From the NCBI GenBank assembly GCA_032191485.1, contig JAVDOI010000010.1, forward strand, positions 3,262,661 through 3,326,660: 64,000 nt of DNA. The letters are read 5' to 3'. This stretch comes from Leptoclinus maculatus. Taxonomy: Eukaryota > Chordata > Actinopteri > Perciformes > Stichaeidae. Both the position numbers and the translations under genes were made by a program. Positions 46,820 through 60,686 of the stretch are shown in pieces. Below the pieces are notes generated by a model, which worked only from the letters and a program-made list of their open reading frames with translations, had not been told where the DNA came from and did not search any database. Positions within the stretch are counted from its first letter, which is position 1. Each line of letters opens with the position of its first letter.

Positions 46820-48540
46820 CCCCTAAACCCATTATTTATGAAATGATTCATTATTATTTGGCTGTCGTGGGCTATATAGGCTTGTGGAGGGCAAAGCATT
46901 AAAAAAAAAAGCAAACAGGCATAGCGCAACGGCCTGTAACAACGTGAGGTACACTGTAGCCTGAGCTATTTGGAGGTGTTTTAATTTTTTTGATGAAAGA
47001 AACAAAAGCTCAGGTTAAGCTGTTGACCTATTTATAATTTCAACAAAGGAGTTTTTGCTAAGCCAATTTATCCTGCAATAAGATAACTGATGATAGCAGA
47101 GGGTCGTGTCTTTTTTATTTTCATTTTACCCTAAAAAAAAAAAGAGTATATCCATTAATCCATATCCATTCCTGCGCCTTGAGGCTGGATGTGCTACTGA
47201 TACAATAGATTGCCCAAATGAAGAGAGAGTAATTATGATAACGATGCCGTATTCGAACGGGACACAATTCTTTATCAATTAACCAATCAATAAATGTACA
47301 ATTGAATAGGCCGGAATGTGCTGTTGCATGTCAGTGTTTGTGTTGGGGGTCTTGGACGGCGGTTCCCCGGGGCCCGTTGGGGACTCATGGCTGGGAGAGA
47401 TAAAAGCGTATCGGCTCCTGGTGGCATCAGATACAAGAGCAGCACGATATCAGACCACGTTCAGGACAACCTAAACGGTAGCAGGTACATCCTAATAACG
47501 GATTTTCCACACCGTTTTTCTTCTTCTCTTTTAGTCAAATACATTTATGAATTTAAATAATCGCATACATTTAGTCAGATAAACTCGTAACATGGCAAAG
47601 TACAGTGCAAATTGCGTAATTAGATAGAACCATAATATATATTGAAATAAGCCCAGTGCAAAAATAGCGAGCCCTAATTAGTCACGACCTTTAAACAGAC
47701 CTGTTGAAGCAGCAGTCACGACCATCTTCCTGCATCCTGCTCAGCCTCGCATAATCCCTTTTAACTTTTTTTATAAGCATCTTGTAAAGAAACCTCAAAT
47801 GTGCCACGATTTTTGTTGCTGGGGAGCACTGGGCACTACTTTAGGTCCATTTTAATTATCTAAAATTTGCAAATCAATAGGCCTAATTGATTTAATTGAG
47901 GCTGATTTAAGTATTGGGGGTTTTACTGTCAAATTAAAAAGACAATTTATGTTCCTAATTCATATGTTTGGAATACTCTAAATTTAAATGTTTCAAATAT
48001 GCTCATGCATCCAACTGAATGGATATAATGTGATATAATGTTTTGTGCATAATTCATGAGTTACAAAAGTTAATAAAACATTTTTATTTTAAAGAAAACA
48101 AGTATCAGTTTCCTGAAGCAATGGGTGATACAGCACACGTAAAATGAAGGAAGGGATCCTGCAGAGCCCCAGGGAAATACAGTATGATCCGTTGAAAAAC
48201 AAAGAGATAATTAATTGCTTTTATGTTTAAAACGTAATTTGTGATGCAGTTGCAGTTCAGTGGAGGGCACTTTATTTTCAATAAATAGCTCTTTAGTTTT
48301 AGGGTCTCATGGGCCACGATTACATTTGTGGCACATCATCCTTCATCAAGTGAATCATCTGAAACAATCAATTAGATTAATGGGAACATTTAAAAAATGC
48401 AACAAAATATGGTTGTACTCAAGGGTCATTTAGGGTGTTCAAATAAATCACACTTTGAACATGACAAAAGTGAAGTTGTTGCAGTTTTTTAATGGTCTCA
48501 AATTACTTAAGTAAAAATAAATGCTGTCATCCCATTTCTT
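46820..48540. other. Upstream region of tal1, non-coding
   Basis: No coding exon. Scattered GATA words occur, for example AGATAAAAG near 47400, together with a GC-rich patch at 47350-47470. This is where tal1 enhancers could lie, but nothing specific can be named from sequence alone. Confidence 0.35.
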
Positions 48541-48997
48541 TTTATTTTGTGAATAGTTTTAAGATTTGGTAAAAAATTCAGATATGTTGTGAATGAAGGG
48601 ATCCCTATTCAACTAAGTCTGACCAAATAAAACATATGCGCAGAAACAAGTTGTGCTGGAGTTGAATCAGTATTTATAGTATCACAATATATACTCTGAA
48701 ATCTAGTTTCTAGCTAATGAGTCCTCTCTACTACTGGATGTATTTTGTGATAGATTTGTCATTTGGTTATTTTATTGATTCGTCGTTGTAATCCAAATCC
48801 CTTGCAGTGTCATTTTACAACAGGAAATTAACCTCTAACACTGTAATCTCATGAAGCCATTCTCAGATGTAAAACTGCACTGAAATACACACACTGGTTA
48901 TCCGCCATATGCTACAGTACATCAGTCCTGTTTGCAGTGGTTAATTATAATCCACGGCTGCAGGAGAAATGGCTCGGTGCCAGGCCCATCTTCCCAG
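48541..48997 (-). other. 3' UTR of the KIAA1614-like gene
   Basis: Candidate minus-strand AATAAA signals are at 48771-48776 and 48541-48546, 222 and 452 bases past the stop. Confidence 0.45.
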
Positions 48998-51900
48998 TCA
49001 GCGCTGGTTGCGTCGGGCCGGAATGATCCGGAGAGAAGCGGCGCTTTCCCGGGTCATGAGCCGCGTCACATGGTCCAGACTGAGTCCAGCCACTGCCTCT
49101 CCATTCACCTGCAGAATTTCATCACCGATGCTGAGTAGACCCATGTAAGGGCCTTCCCCACCACCGTCACCCACTTTCTCGACATACACACCTGGGAAAG
49201 GAAACAATAAGAGGCAAAGACACATAAAGGTGAAGGAGTGGTTGGATTGTGTGAGAACGGAGGGAGAAATGTAGAATTTGAATTGAGGAAAACAGGAGAT
49301 AGATAGATTCCTTTGTGTTTACGGGACCATACAAAACATATAGGCCTATACACAATATTGTAATTAATACCATAACAGATTTACCATTAGTAAAAGCATT
49401 GTATCTAATGATGTTTGATTACCAATTCAACATTTTAACAGTAAAGCCAATTTACATCTGAACAATGACATTTCAATTCTATTCTCTTTCTCTTCTAATG
49501 TCTATTCTGTTTTCAAGATACACGACCAAAACAGCCGGGCAGTTAGCAAAGGAAGTAAAGTCACCACGAAATTGAAATATCTCCAAAACCAAGCTCCTCA
49601 TTTAAGACGGTACAAAGACGATGTGGATTAAAGAAAGTTACCCGTGTCTGGTCGACCTTTGCCCCTTGAGATGACGAAACCAAAGGGGCCGTTTGGGGGT
49701 CTGACGAGCTGCAGGAGGAGGGTCCCGTCAGGGAAAGCATGCGTGACCCGGCCCACTGGACGCGCAATTCTGGAGGTAAGTACATCTTCACTCAGGGCCC
49801 TGTGAAGCTCGAGCTGAGGGCTATCAGGGCTGTAACTGCAGAAATTCAGATCCCGTCATTAGAAAACGTTTTTTTTTGTATTCATCTGTGTCTTTCTTAC
49901 GACTTTAGTTTTCTATGCCACTTACCTTGGTGCCAGGCCGTACGGTATCTGCACCTCTCCCAGTATTGTTGAACGCTCTGTTCTTCTCTCTAAACTCTGC
50001 ACCGAGGAGGCTTTGCGCAGTTGGGCCAGTGGCAGCACCTAGTGGCAAAGAAATGGCACTGTCACAAATTGTGTTTTTCACATTGGTAAAAATTCACCAG
50101 ATTGGCTTTTGGAAGAGTAACTTTTTGGCTCTAAGACCCCTCTAAAAATGACAAAGTGTGTGTGTTTGGCAGCTCACACACATAATGCAAATACAGGCTG
50201 TGATTGGCTGGAACAGAAAGTTGTTTACATCTGCTTAGTCTATTCTTACAGCTGCCAAAAGGAAAACAAGGATGGCTCCCACAGGAAGTGAAAGGAAACA
50301 TGGACAACCTGGAATGCATCATCCGTACAGGCAGAAAGGTCAGTAATACTGAAAAGCCTTGGTTTGGTGAGTGGTGAAAGGTACTGGAACTGGAAGACAT
50401 GCAAATGAGATGTTTTCTCCCACATCTATTTGATGTGGTGAAATGAAATAAAAGGCGATGTGCAGAGCAGCAAAGCAGTCCTGAACAAAACACAAAACAT
50501 ACGTGACATGAAACATGTTTGCTGCTCTTTGCTCACCGTGTGGAGGGTTTGCAGTGAGGGTGTCCTCTGCATGCGGATGGCGGGCTGTGGTCTGCGAGTG
50601 GGGCTCGGGGAAGCAGAGCAGACCCGCGGGGCGGTGGGTATACTGAGCTGTTCCATGCTGCTGGAGCGGCCTCCTTTCACTAGTCTACCAACGCTGTTCA
50701 GACCAATGGAGGAAAAGAAGCGACGCAGGAAGAGCTTTGGCCGTCCATCCAGCTTTCTGTAAAAGTTATACATTGTATATTTATTCTTTACTGTAATATA
50801 GACTCAAAATATATTAATATATAATTACATACCCAACTAAACCACTGATGAACAAGCTTTTTGATGATTTTGCTTATACAGTGTTATCATTCTGCTGTAA
50901 ATGGCCTTTACAAGTAAGGGTCTTTATTACCAGAAGAGGGCAGGGTTGCCTTGATGTTCACAGAACAGTTTAATAACAACATCCCGTGGACTGTAGGTCA
51001 GCGTTTTAATCTTCCAACTGCTACCAATCTGGCACGCTCAAGCCGTTTTGGGAACAGCATGAAGGGGGCAAAGGATTTAATGTCTAAGCTACGAGGAGCG
51101 TCGTTATCTTGGCTTACCTGGACCCGTCAGAGTTTTCCTCCCATATGGCTTCAGCTCTCAGATGTTCTGCTCTCAGCAGCTCGGCTCTGAGGTCCTCAGC
51201 CCGAGACACGCCGCGTAGAGCAGCACGACACTCAGGACCAGAACCAGGTTCTAGAAGATAGAAGAGGATGTACTGAGTGGATATCAAAAATCCTTCTCAA
51301 ATATTTTTTTTGTATTCTTCCACTGTATTCTGTTCTCGTCTGTTCTTTTTTGTTCTATTCTATTCTACTCTGTTATGCAACATTTTAAATGATATTATGT
51401 GAATTTGATAAACAAATTTCATGTTCTGTTTTGTTCTGTTCTACTGCATTGCATTTTCTTCTTCTATTCTATTCTATTGTGCACAATTTGAAATGAGAAT
51501 ATGTGAATTCCATCTGACAGATTTCAGCTTGTAATACCAGCCCATTCTCATTCCCAGGGCATCGAATACTGATGCTTTGTCTGATACCGAAGCACAAGGA
51601 ACCCCTTAGCATCTGTATGAGACGAACCGGGCTTTCAAGTAACTACATTGTAAACCCTGTTATTATTAGCTCAGAGAAAATGCTCCGGGAGTGTGATGAC
51701 GTATAGATTAAAGGAGCGTATATGACATTCAGAGCATTAATGAAGCCGCAAACAGCTATTATCTATGTAAAGATACAGTGGAATAATGTCAACCTGAGGA
51801 GAGAACGAAGTCACGCTCCCTCTCTCTGTGTGTTGTTATCCAAGCTTTTTCTTGCTTTGTTTACATAGCCGGGCCGGCCGCGCAGGCCTTTAGTGCATGT

Positions 51901-54900
51901 TCGTGCATGTGATCGTGCCTCACAGGCTCGATCACAGGCTCGATCACAGGCGGTTACAGCTGACATACCGTCCTGACCTCCAGCTTCTTTGCAGAAGGGT
52001 AGCACCCACCCTCCTTGTTGGCACGTTTGCCATAGTTGGTACTGTTAGCGCTATTAGCAGCATTAGCTACGAGTGTATGTTTACGTTTGACTTAGTTTAC
52101 ATACTTATTTCAATCCCAACCATGATGTTTTCCCTAATGTAACAAGTAATCAAGTACTGCAGAGTGCAATTTTCAAGGTACTGGTACTTCACTTGATGAG
52201 CATTACATATACTGTATATATATATTCACTGGGAAAAATAATCCCAAAACAGAATATGTATATTAAAATGCAAGATTCTATTTTGCGTAATGATGACATT
52301 ATTTTTTACACTGAACATTTTGATGATAATAATTCATTTAATGCGGGTCCTACAATATTATTAGTAAACAGTACTTTTATGGAGGTATTGCTACTTAAGA
52401 AGAGAGTACTTCTTCTACCGCTGCTTTTCCAGAATAGTAAATCCTCCCACAAGAAAGAACAGTATCATTCTATGTCACGCCATGTGAATAGCAAAGGCCC
52501 TGAACTCTCTACACAACCCTCCAGAGGAACTGAAATCTATATGGCTCTGCTCATCCCCAATGACCACTCACCTGCTCCATCTGGAGTGGCATCCCAGAGT
52601 TCAACAGTTGGTAGGTCAGTGGTGAGCCGGGCTGGGGAGTACCTCAGGGTGGAGGGCCTGATACAGGGCACTGGGATGCTTGTTGCTGGGGTCCCTTGGG
52701 TTAAAGCCACTGCACATTCCCTTCTTGCCTCTGGAGAGTCCAGGAGGGCAGAATGCTGGGATCCTCCCTCACCTCCCTGATTTGAGCTAATCTGGAACTG
52801 AACCGTGGACTGACCTGCAGCAGAGCGATTCCTTGAACTTGACTTCAGGGCTGACTTTATAGGCAGCGATGGGGGAGGTGATTCTCTCAATCCATCAGAT
52901 GCCTCCAGCAAACCGGGTTCCAGAGCGACGGGGCTGTCTGGGGCAAAGGAAACCGCTCTGCTCAAGTTGACCCTGTTCCTGGGATTTGAGTTACGCCGTT
53001 GAGCCCAAGAGGGACCGTAAGGGCCATGGCCAGACTCCAGCCGACTCTCTCCTTTCCTGCTCCTTCTCCTAAGTTTCCCAAACCCGGATGGTTTCCACCC
53101 TGTGTTGCTCTCTTTATTTTCCCCCAGCACAAACGCTCCTGCAAACGTGACAGTTAGAGGAGCTTTAGGACGAGTACTTGCCTCTGGCTTGTTATGAGGC
53201 ACCCAGCGAGGAGACGCTTTTTCCCGTGGGTCCTCAGGCTGCTGTGGCTCAGTGTTCTTTGGCTCTGACAGTGATGAGACCGGCTGAGGCTCCTTGACTA
53301 CAGAGCCACATGCCTCACATTTCTTCACCAGCACTATTATCTCTTTAATCACTGTTGTGGGTTCACCCACAACTTCTTTCTTCTGTGAAGGAGGCATGGA
53401 GACACTTCGATTGTTTCTGGTCATCTCTGAATCCGTATTGCTTCCTTTACTCTTGGACTTGGGCATCCCAGACCTGCTACGCTGCCTCACTCTATCCAAG
53501 TATCGAGACTCTGCTTCTTTCTCCGATTCGTCCTCAAAGCGCACCCGTGTGGGTGAACAACCATACCGTCTAGATCGACCAACTTGGTCACCCGGGGAAG
53601 TGTCTTGGTTGGGGATGAGAAGGGGACCAGATACAGTTTGAGCTGCATGATCTTCTTTGGTTTGAACAGCTTTCTGTACACGTGTTGGAATTGGAGACTC
53701 AATTTGCTGCTTCCTTCTGCAAGAAATGACAGAGCATTTCTTGCAAATTACAAAGCATAGTCAAGTTCCAAAACGTCAACTCATTTTCAGTTAGCACACA
53801 CCAGCTTTGCCGAAAATGAAACTGGTTATCACAACACTGATTCATACCCATGCACATGTACACAAAACAGCACAAGTGGGACATTCACAGTCTCTAACGT
53901 CCTACATGTGAAGATGCCAAAGAGGTAATAGATAAGGTAAGTAGATGTAGCCAACTTACACGGTGGATCTCTGATCAGAATGCGAGCGTCTGCCGGGGTG
54001 ATCGCCTTTAGTGTGATTGGAGCGGGCCTTGAGTCGCGCTCGCTCCAGAAGAAGCTTGGCTTGCTCATGTCTTGGGCTCAGAGGAAGCTCGTCACTGATT
54101 ACAAGAAGTGACCTGACAATGAGGAGGAAGATGCAAATTAGAAAATAAATAAATAATTTAGGTGATGAAAAACAGCAAGGGAACAGGGATAGAGTGAATG
54201 TGATTAGACTAGGCTATATCGCCATCTGTTTGAGTGAAATTGAATATTTGATGATGTCTTTAAATGTGCAAAGCTTATTGTCTGTTGTGACATATCCAGC
54301 GACATCATATTCCCAGCGGATTGACTTAACGTAGCGTGAGTGAATCAAGCTGCATCCACCTAAGCTGTTTTATGTAATATCAGATAGATAGACTGGGGCG
54401 TGGCACTGGCGGTGAGCAGCAGAGAGAAACGTCATCCTTCCATCTATCCTTATGCCCAGCAGCTAAGCTGCTCTGCATTGTGCTTCATCTGTACTTGTCT
54501 TTATCCCCTGGCCCAGTGATAAAGATAGCACGATACACCAGCCATGTGGATTATCCTTGTAATGGCCTGAGTATGATTCATTCTTTCCTGGGTGTCAAGA
54601 CAAGAACATATTGTGTACAATATCAATGACCCCCCTTTGAGTGACACGATGTAAGGTCATGGGAATGTGGGAGGGGTTAGGAAAAAGGGATGTTGTGTGC
54701 AAGTCTCTTTTTTTTGGTTTGTTTGTTTTGTCTCTCTTGTAACACTAAATGTTTTTTTTTACAGCTGCTTCGTCAATAAAAAAAAGATTTAAACACTTAA
54801 AGAGTGACTGCTTCGAGTATTAAATATGTTTTTGTGTCTCATCTAAAGTGATTACAAGGTTTTAAGACTTTATCTCTATTGGAAAGTATCACATATTTCA

Positions 54901-56926
54901 TGAACTTATTTTGAAAGAATGTCAGCTTCATCAATATACTCAATATTTGATTTGTAGGATTTCTATATGTGTTTGTTTGACACTAACAGCTTTAATCCAG
55001 GAAAAAGACAGATCCTTAATTCCCACAAGTGGAGCTGTAAGAGTGGAATTTATTAAAGCGTGGAATTCATGAGAAGAGGATAACAAAAAAAGTGCATAAT
55101 AGTTGTATGTCTGCACCTAAGCACATAAAGAAGCATTGCTCACCTCAAATAGGGTTCAAGTTCCTGAGCAACAATGGCTGAGTCTGAGCTGTCCACAACC
55201 CCATGGGCTCCTGCGACTAGCATAAAACAGAGAGGAAAAGTACATATCACAGCTGATCAGATATGAATAAAGTGTGGATGTAAAAGTATCCACAGGTTTT
55301 ATGCCCACAAAACATGGATTTCCTGTCTTTGTTTCCCTCGACATTTTGCTAGCCTAGTGTATAATTCATAGTGTATTATTCTAATTTAGGGTTTAGTTCT
55401 TATTTAGTGTATCATGCTGTGCTTGCTTGGGGAAAATACTACTGCCAAAAGAGCCATCAGCCAAACCTACAGGGACATGTGTGTATTAAAATAATTGGGT
55501 CTCTGTATTATTGGAAGGATTTTCATAAACCTTCATACCATTAGATTCAGTGACACTCTCATAGGTTATCCCTGACTGATCCTTAATGTCAGTCAAAAAA
55601 AAACACAGGTTATGCAACCACTGAGAGACGGATAAAGGCCGATTCCCCAGAGACGAGAGGGAAAAAAAATCACCTGATCATCATAGATTTACCGATACGG
55701 ATTGCACCGACTGTATATTGGTGTCGACACACTCGCACGCACACACAGGACAAATACATGGTATCACAAATAAATGGTATGGGAAAATACATAATCTGTC
55801 ACCTTACATGACTACCAAGACATTCATTAGCACACAGACCGAGATACAAAAGCAGGGACACTTCCCCCACCGCTCTGACTGCTAATAATAGCAACAAACT
55901 CACGCACATCTGCGCATCTGCACATCTGACATCTGTTCAACTCTGGGAATCAGCCAGGTTACATACTCAGTTTCTATACAACATCATCAGACGGGCAAAG
56001 GCTTGTATAAGGCACTTTGAACGGCTGCGAAAGCTGGAAAGTGTTCTAAGCAGATGACATGTTGACATTATAAAAAAGCTTTAGAATGGGGTTTTTTTGG
56101 GGGGGGGAATGCTATTTCTGAAGCAGTGAGCTGAATTTTCTGTCTCCACTCGTAATAAATAGCAAGCAACAGACCCCCGCACCAGCTGACAGCACTTAGC
56201 ACACATTACACAACTACAGTGCACGAGAAACTATGACTGAGCCACTTGTATAAGTATATATCAACATACAACATATACATTTTTCCCCAGACAGTTTTTA
56301 CATTTGACATGAAATACATCCTATTCTCCTCAAGAGACCTACCTTTACAATCGCCTCTGTATGTTGTGTCTCCGTAACAGCCGGCACTTTCCCCTCCGCT
56401 CTGCTCGCTCTCCTCCATGCAGTTTTGGGTTCTTTCCCTTAACTTCACATAAGCTCTCCGCTTCACCTTCAATTCCTCGTCAGCGGAGAGTAGCCCACTT
56501 TGTGAAGACATGCTCTCCGAGCTGTCTGAACTGCACAGTCCTTTGGCCAGGTCACCAGCTTCTAACTCCTTCTGCTCACACCTGTCCAGGTAGCACTCTA
56601 CACTGTCCGAGTGTTTGAACTCTGAGGATGCGTCACTGTCGTCCACCACAATTCCGGCATCGCTCCTGGCGCCTGTTTTGGCTGGCTTAGAACACCTTTG
56701 AGGCTCTGTCGGTTCTTCTGTCCGAGTATGGTCCTTCAAAGGTAAAGCGGAGGGTGTGTTGTCTGGGCTAACACCATTTAGAAGCAATGTTTCAGGGCGC
56801 ACTACTCTCCAGAAGCCCTTGGGTGGTGCCCAGTGTCTGGTTGACGTGGAAGACGTGGAAGAAGAAGTGGAAGCTGTTGTAGAAGCAGAGGTGGTGGCAG
56901 GAAGTGAGGAGAGCACAGGTAGAGGA

Positions 56927-56957
<31 letters not shown>

Positions 56958-57573
56958 ATGGGTCATCCTTACTGCTGCTTGAGTTATCAGACAGAAGACT
57001 CTCTAGACTGGTGCCCCCCCCGAGCCCAGAAGGCTGGCCTGTCAGAAAACTGACCTGGTCCTCATTCCTCTCTGACCTCTCGTCTTCAGTTTCCTCTTCC
57101 TCCTGGAAGACCTGATCTCCTCGTGCTTGAGCCGGAGGGCTGTGGATCTCGAAACTGACTTGCACCTCAACCTCCTCCTCTTCATCGCTACTGCTCAAGT
57201 TCTTCGAAGTGCCTGAACGCCAGGAGGGGGCAGGCAAAGACACCTGACCCTTTCCTCTGGGCCTCTGTCTGAGAAGGACTTCGGATGAAATCCGCCCAGC
57301 TGGACGGGCCACGAAAACATTTGTGTCCAACCTTTCTGTTTCTTTCTCTCGATCTCTCCCCCTTGTCCTTCTCTGTGTGAGTGACTTCACTTTGGTTTGT
57401 AGGGCGTGAACAGCCGAACTCTGAGGAGGAGGAAGTTGGGTGCTCAAAGAAGGTGCTGGGAACACCGGCTCAGGGACAGGGCCAGTGATGAGTCCCCAGT
57501 TAATGGGAATCCCAGTAGGTAAAGGGGAACTGAATTTTGGTTGGATATTATCAACCGCCTTTTCTTCCTCCAT
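48998..57573 (-). CDS. kiaa1614: KIAA1614-like protein with C-terminal PDZ domain
   Basis: Nine coding exons in transcript order: 57573-56343, 55216-55144, 54112-53960, 53716-52572, 51250-51118, 50756-50537, 50038-49926, 49829-49642 and 49191-48998. They give 1149 residues in one frame; human KIAA1614 has a similar length. The first 410 residues are disordered, with Glu-rich and Ser/Thr-rich runs and a basic motif ALQTKVKSLTQRRTRGR. Conserved blocks then follow: AQELEPYLRSLLVISDELPL, SPRHEQAKLLLERARLKAR, TVTFAGAFVLGENKESN, KPSGFGKLRRRSRKGE, VSFAPDSP and KLFLRRFFSSIGLNSVGRL. The last two exons form a PDZ fold (residues about 1053-1140) with GPFGFVISRG as carboxylate loop and LLSIGDEILQVNGEAVAGLS. 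Function is unknown; the PDZ suggests a scaffold binding C-terminal peptides. The frame is open to the acceptor at 57607, so extra upstream coding exons are possible. The symbol rests on remembered motifs and 1q25 synteny with RC3H1. Confidence 0.75.
51310..51500. repeat. Diverged tandem duplication with TTCTR pentamers
   Basis: Two copies of a unit of about 115 bases: a TTCTG/TTCTA-rich block followed by TTTAAATGATATTATGTGAAT or its near match ATGAGAATATGTGAATTC. It lies in an intron of the KIAA1614-like gene. Confidence 0.6.
52150..52432. mobile_element. Fish MITE-like repeat
   Basis: The left part CAAGTACTGCAGAGTGCAAT and the right part GAGTACTTCTTCTACCGCTG match ends of an element widespread in fish (CAGTGGTGGAAGAAGTACTC in complement). 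It is degenerate inside, with no coding capacity, and lies in an intron of the KIAA1614-like gene. Confidence 0.6.
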
Positions 57574-57607
57574 TGGCCGGTCATGCACCGAAAAGTCCAG
57601 ACAGATC

Positions 57608-59090
57608 CTATACATAATAAAAAAAGAGACTTTTAAAAAAAGAATACACGCATGTGGACAAAAACTACATCTGTTCTACATCTCTGTTACCGGCTACTTT
57701 CTATCTGATCTGCCTGGTGAGGGGATATGTAATGTGGATTCAGTCACGTTGACTTATCCACTGATTACTTTGCAGTGCACAGGATAATCCTTTAGAATGA
57801 GAATAAGCAACTGCTGCCTGCAACTGAGCCCCGTGCACAACATTATGAATGTTTGTTGTCAAGTAAAATCAACAATATGCCATGAAACAAAACGTTCACT
57901 GTAATGCAGTCACATAGTCAATAAAAAAGCAGAGGGAAAAAAAATTATGAATTATTCAGCCCGAACAAATTGACTTATTTAAAGATTCTGTGTCATGTAG
58001 ATCATATGAATAACACCTGGCCAATTTCACAAATATCACATACATGATGAACAAAGTATAGCTTCGAAAGACGTTCTCTGAAGCCAGATAAATACATTAG
58101 AATAACACACACAGTGAATAGTGTACCGGGATATTGACTGAAGATTGTGTCCTTTAATACAAAGTTAGTTCCAGCGTTGAAAGTTACCATCAATTCTGGT
58201 GCAACTGCACAAATGTAAGTTACGATCCGTTCTAAAACGTGCGCCAACCGCGCATCTTCAAGTCGGTCACCAACATTGGCGAGAAGACGAAACAACTTTC
58301 ATGCCCGGATCCTCCCCAAAAAAAGGAAAAAAAATACCATCTCTCAATGTTTATCCAGATCCTGGTGACGCGCTCCCACTCTCTGTCTAAAACTGTTCCC
58401 GGTCCGGGTAGTGTCAAGGCGAGCCAGCAGCCTCTCAATCACGATTGGTCCTGTAATCCCTTCAGAAATCAATAGGATTAGGCAAAAATGAAATACAAAA
58501 ATGCCTTCTCTAATTTAGTCCTTTCCTCGCGAACCCATTGCCGAGTGAAGCTCTCTGTTGCGTAAGAGGAGTGCACTGGCACTGACTCCATGCGCACAGT
58601 AATAAACCAATGAAAATAATAATAAAAAATACGACTAAAATGTCTTAAAGGGCTTCAGCCTAAATGGGGTAAACACATTGTCATTCCTAGAATATTTCGA
58701 TGGTCCTGATAAAATGATAAAGGCTGATGTGTTAGCGTAATTTTGTATCTTTCAAAGAACCGACGGTTGATTATTTTCCTTTTTTTGTCAATACAGCTGA
58801 TCCTTCCCGCTATCACGGTTTATCCCAGCTCTCTCTGTCCGTTTCATTGACGCGTGTGCACGCACACATATGCGCTCGTGCACAGTCAGCCTAATTGGGA
58901 CAACGTTCTACTTGCCAGTTGCCACAATCCTCCCCAGATGTGCTCGGACTCTGGCAAATGCTGCTCAGTTTTGTGTTGTGGCTGCGCATGCGGCCCAGTG
59001 TCGGCAGAGGGCGCCATGCGCACATACACACAGACACGCGCAAGCAAACACACGCGCACATACACACATCTTGCCCAGCTAGCTGTAACC
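57608..59090. promoter_or_regulatory. Shared upstream region of the KIAA1614-like gene and rc3h1
   Basis: The two genes diverge here. The stretch at 58200-58460 and again 58840-59100 is richer in CpG than the flanks, but no TATA box is evident. A minus-strand first exon for the KIAA1614-like gene should lie in this interval; I could not choose a donor confidently. Confidence 0.4.
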
Positions 59091-59225
59091 GGCTAGCGAG
59101 TCTGTTGTCGAGTTGACACCCTCCCCAAACCTCGGCAGCAGCTAAGCTGCACAGTCGACATGGCAAGAAAATATCGCAACAATTTCCTAAAGAAAGATGA
59201 AAATCTTCCAAGTCTTTTGGAATGA
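59091..59225 (+). promoter_or_regulatory. rc3h1: Putative untranslated first exon of rc3h1
   Basis: A consensus donor GAATGA|GTGAGT at 59225 ends the candidate exon. The matching acceptor TTTTACAG at 60491 is followed by non-coding sequence up to the rc3h1 ATG at 60687. The start of the exon is a guess. Confidence 0.5.
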
Positions 59226-60686
59226 GTGAGTAGGATCGACATTAATTAACCATTTTCCTGACGGAATATCACGGTAGAAGCTGCATGTTTGGTTTTAGTC
59301 ACATTTATGACGCATAGCTATAGGTAGCGTTAGTTGTGGCTAACACGACTGGGAGCTAGCTAACAAGCTAACTGCTACAAGAGGGAGGAGTGTGGTTTGT
59401 TCACTGTTAGCCTCCTGTGCTCAGTCGAGTACGAGACGAGTATTTGCGTCAATGTTAGCTGCTTCTCCAAATTAAAACACAATCCTAGTATGATCCTGAA
59501 CTCTAGTAAATTAGTGTGGCTGGTGAAATTAAATACACGTTCAAGGCAGTTGTGTTGCTGGGTAGTTTCGGATGCTAGCGTTACATAATCTCGCTGTTGC
59601 ATTTCAAATGGCTCCCCTCTCCAGTGTCACTGTGGGTCTTCTCTAGCTATCGTTTCCTTCAGCAAAACGCGAGATGGTAACTCACGTTAATGATCTAGGT
59701 TCTGTAACGTAATGTATTCATAACCAAAGCTACATTCCCAATAACTGTATCATGACCAACCAATGATATATTTTATTCATATTTATACATATTTTTTTTT
59801 TCTATCAGGACGACGTTTGCCAGCTAGCCAAACCTAGCAAACTAGCCACCCGTAGCGTAGCCGGCTAACAGTAAGCTAACGCTAACGTTACCTACAATTA
59901 GCTAGCTAACGTATTGCCTCATTTCAGTTAAAACATTAATTCGTGTAAAATCAAACATAAAAAATTGGAACAGTCCCGATAGCAAAATCATTGACTAAAA
60001 AAACGATTAGTATCATAATGTTTCCAAACTCTATTAGCAAACATTAGCCTCATAACAAGTTAGATAGCGCAGGAGGACTTGGTTGTTAGCCTCTCCAGGA
60101 CCCTTTGTCCACAGTCATAGTGGTTACCAGCTCCTCTGAGTAGGCCACACAGCACTTGTTTTGGTCCTTCTGCTCGCTTGTTTCATCGGTATCTTATAAA
60201 TATGTGCTGTGTCACCTCTTTTATTTTTTGTATATGTTTTGTGTTACGACTGAACACCGCATAGCGTTGAGTAATCAAAGCTAAACAGACATTCGATTAT
60301 AGTTTTTACATTTTTTTTTTATGTAGTAATGTATCGGTTACACACTTGTACAACTTATACACAGCACAACCATGTTTTGTGAATGGACTTTGTTAAAGCA
60401 TTAGAAAACTACATTTTGAAAAGTATGCAAAGTTGTTTTAATTCTTAAATGTGTGCAGACTTTTAATTCTCTTTGTCTCTCTCTTTTACAGTAATCATCA
60501 CGAGATGTGATCCAAAATCCACAATGTGTGAGGACATTTAAGAACAATTGAGTTCGGAAGACAAATTCTTGATTCCAGTGGAATCTTCCATATATATATA
60601 TATATTATTATTAGATTTTTTTTTCCTCTGTGTTAAAGCTTACATACATTTACACACACACACACTCGTCCGATCAACATACAACC

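Noticed and set aside
46582..46929. 115-codon minus-strand frame across the tal1 upstream microsatellite
   Set aside because: Half is a CA-repeat translation; the start lies upstream of the likely promoter.
51541..51660. Stretch with GCATCGAATACTGATGCTTTGT resembling a dispersed repeat
   Set aside because: I recall similar text in fish genomes but found no terminal repeats or target duplication.
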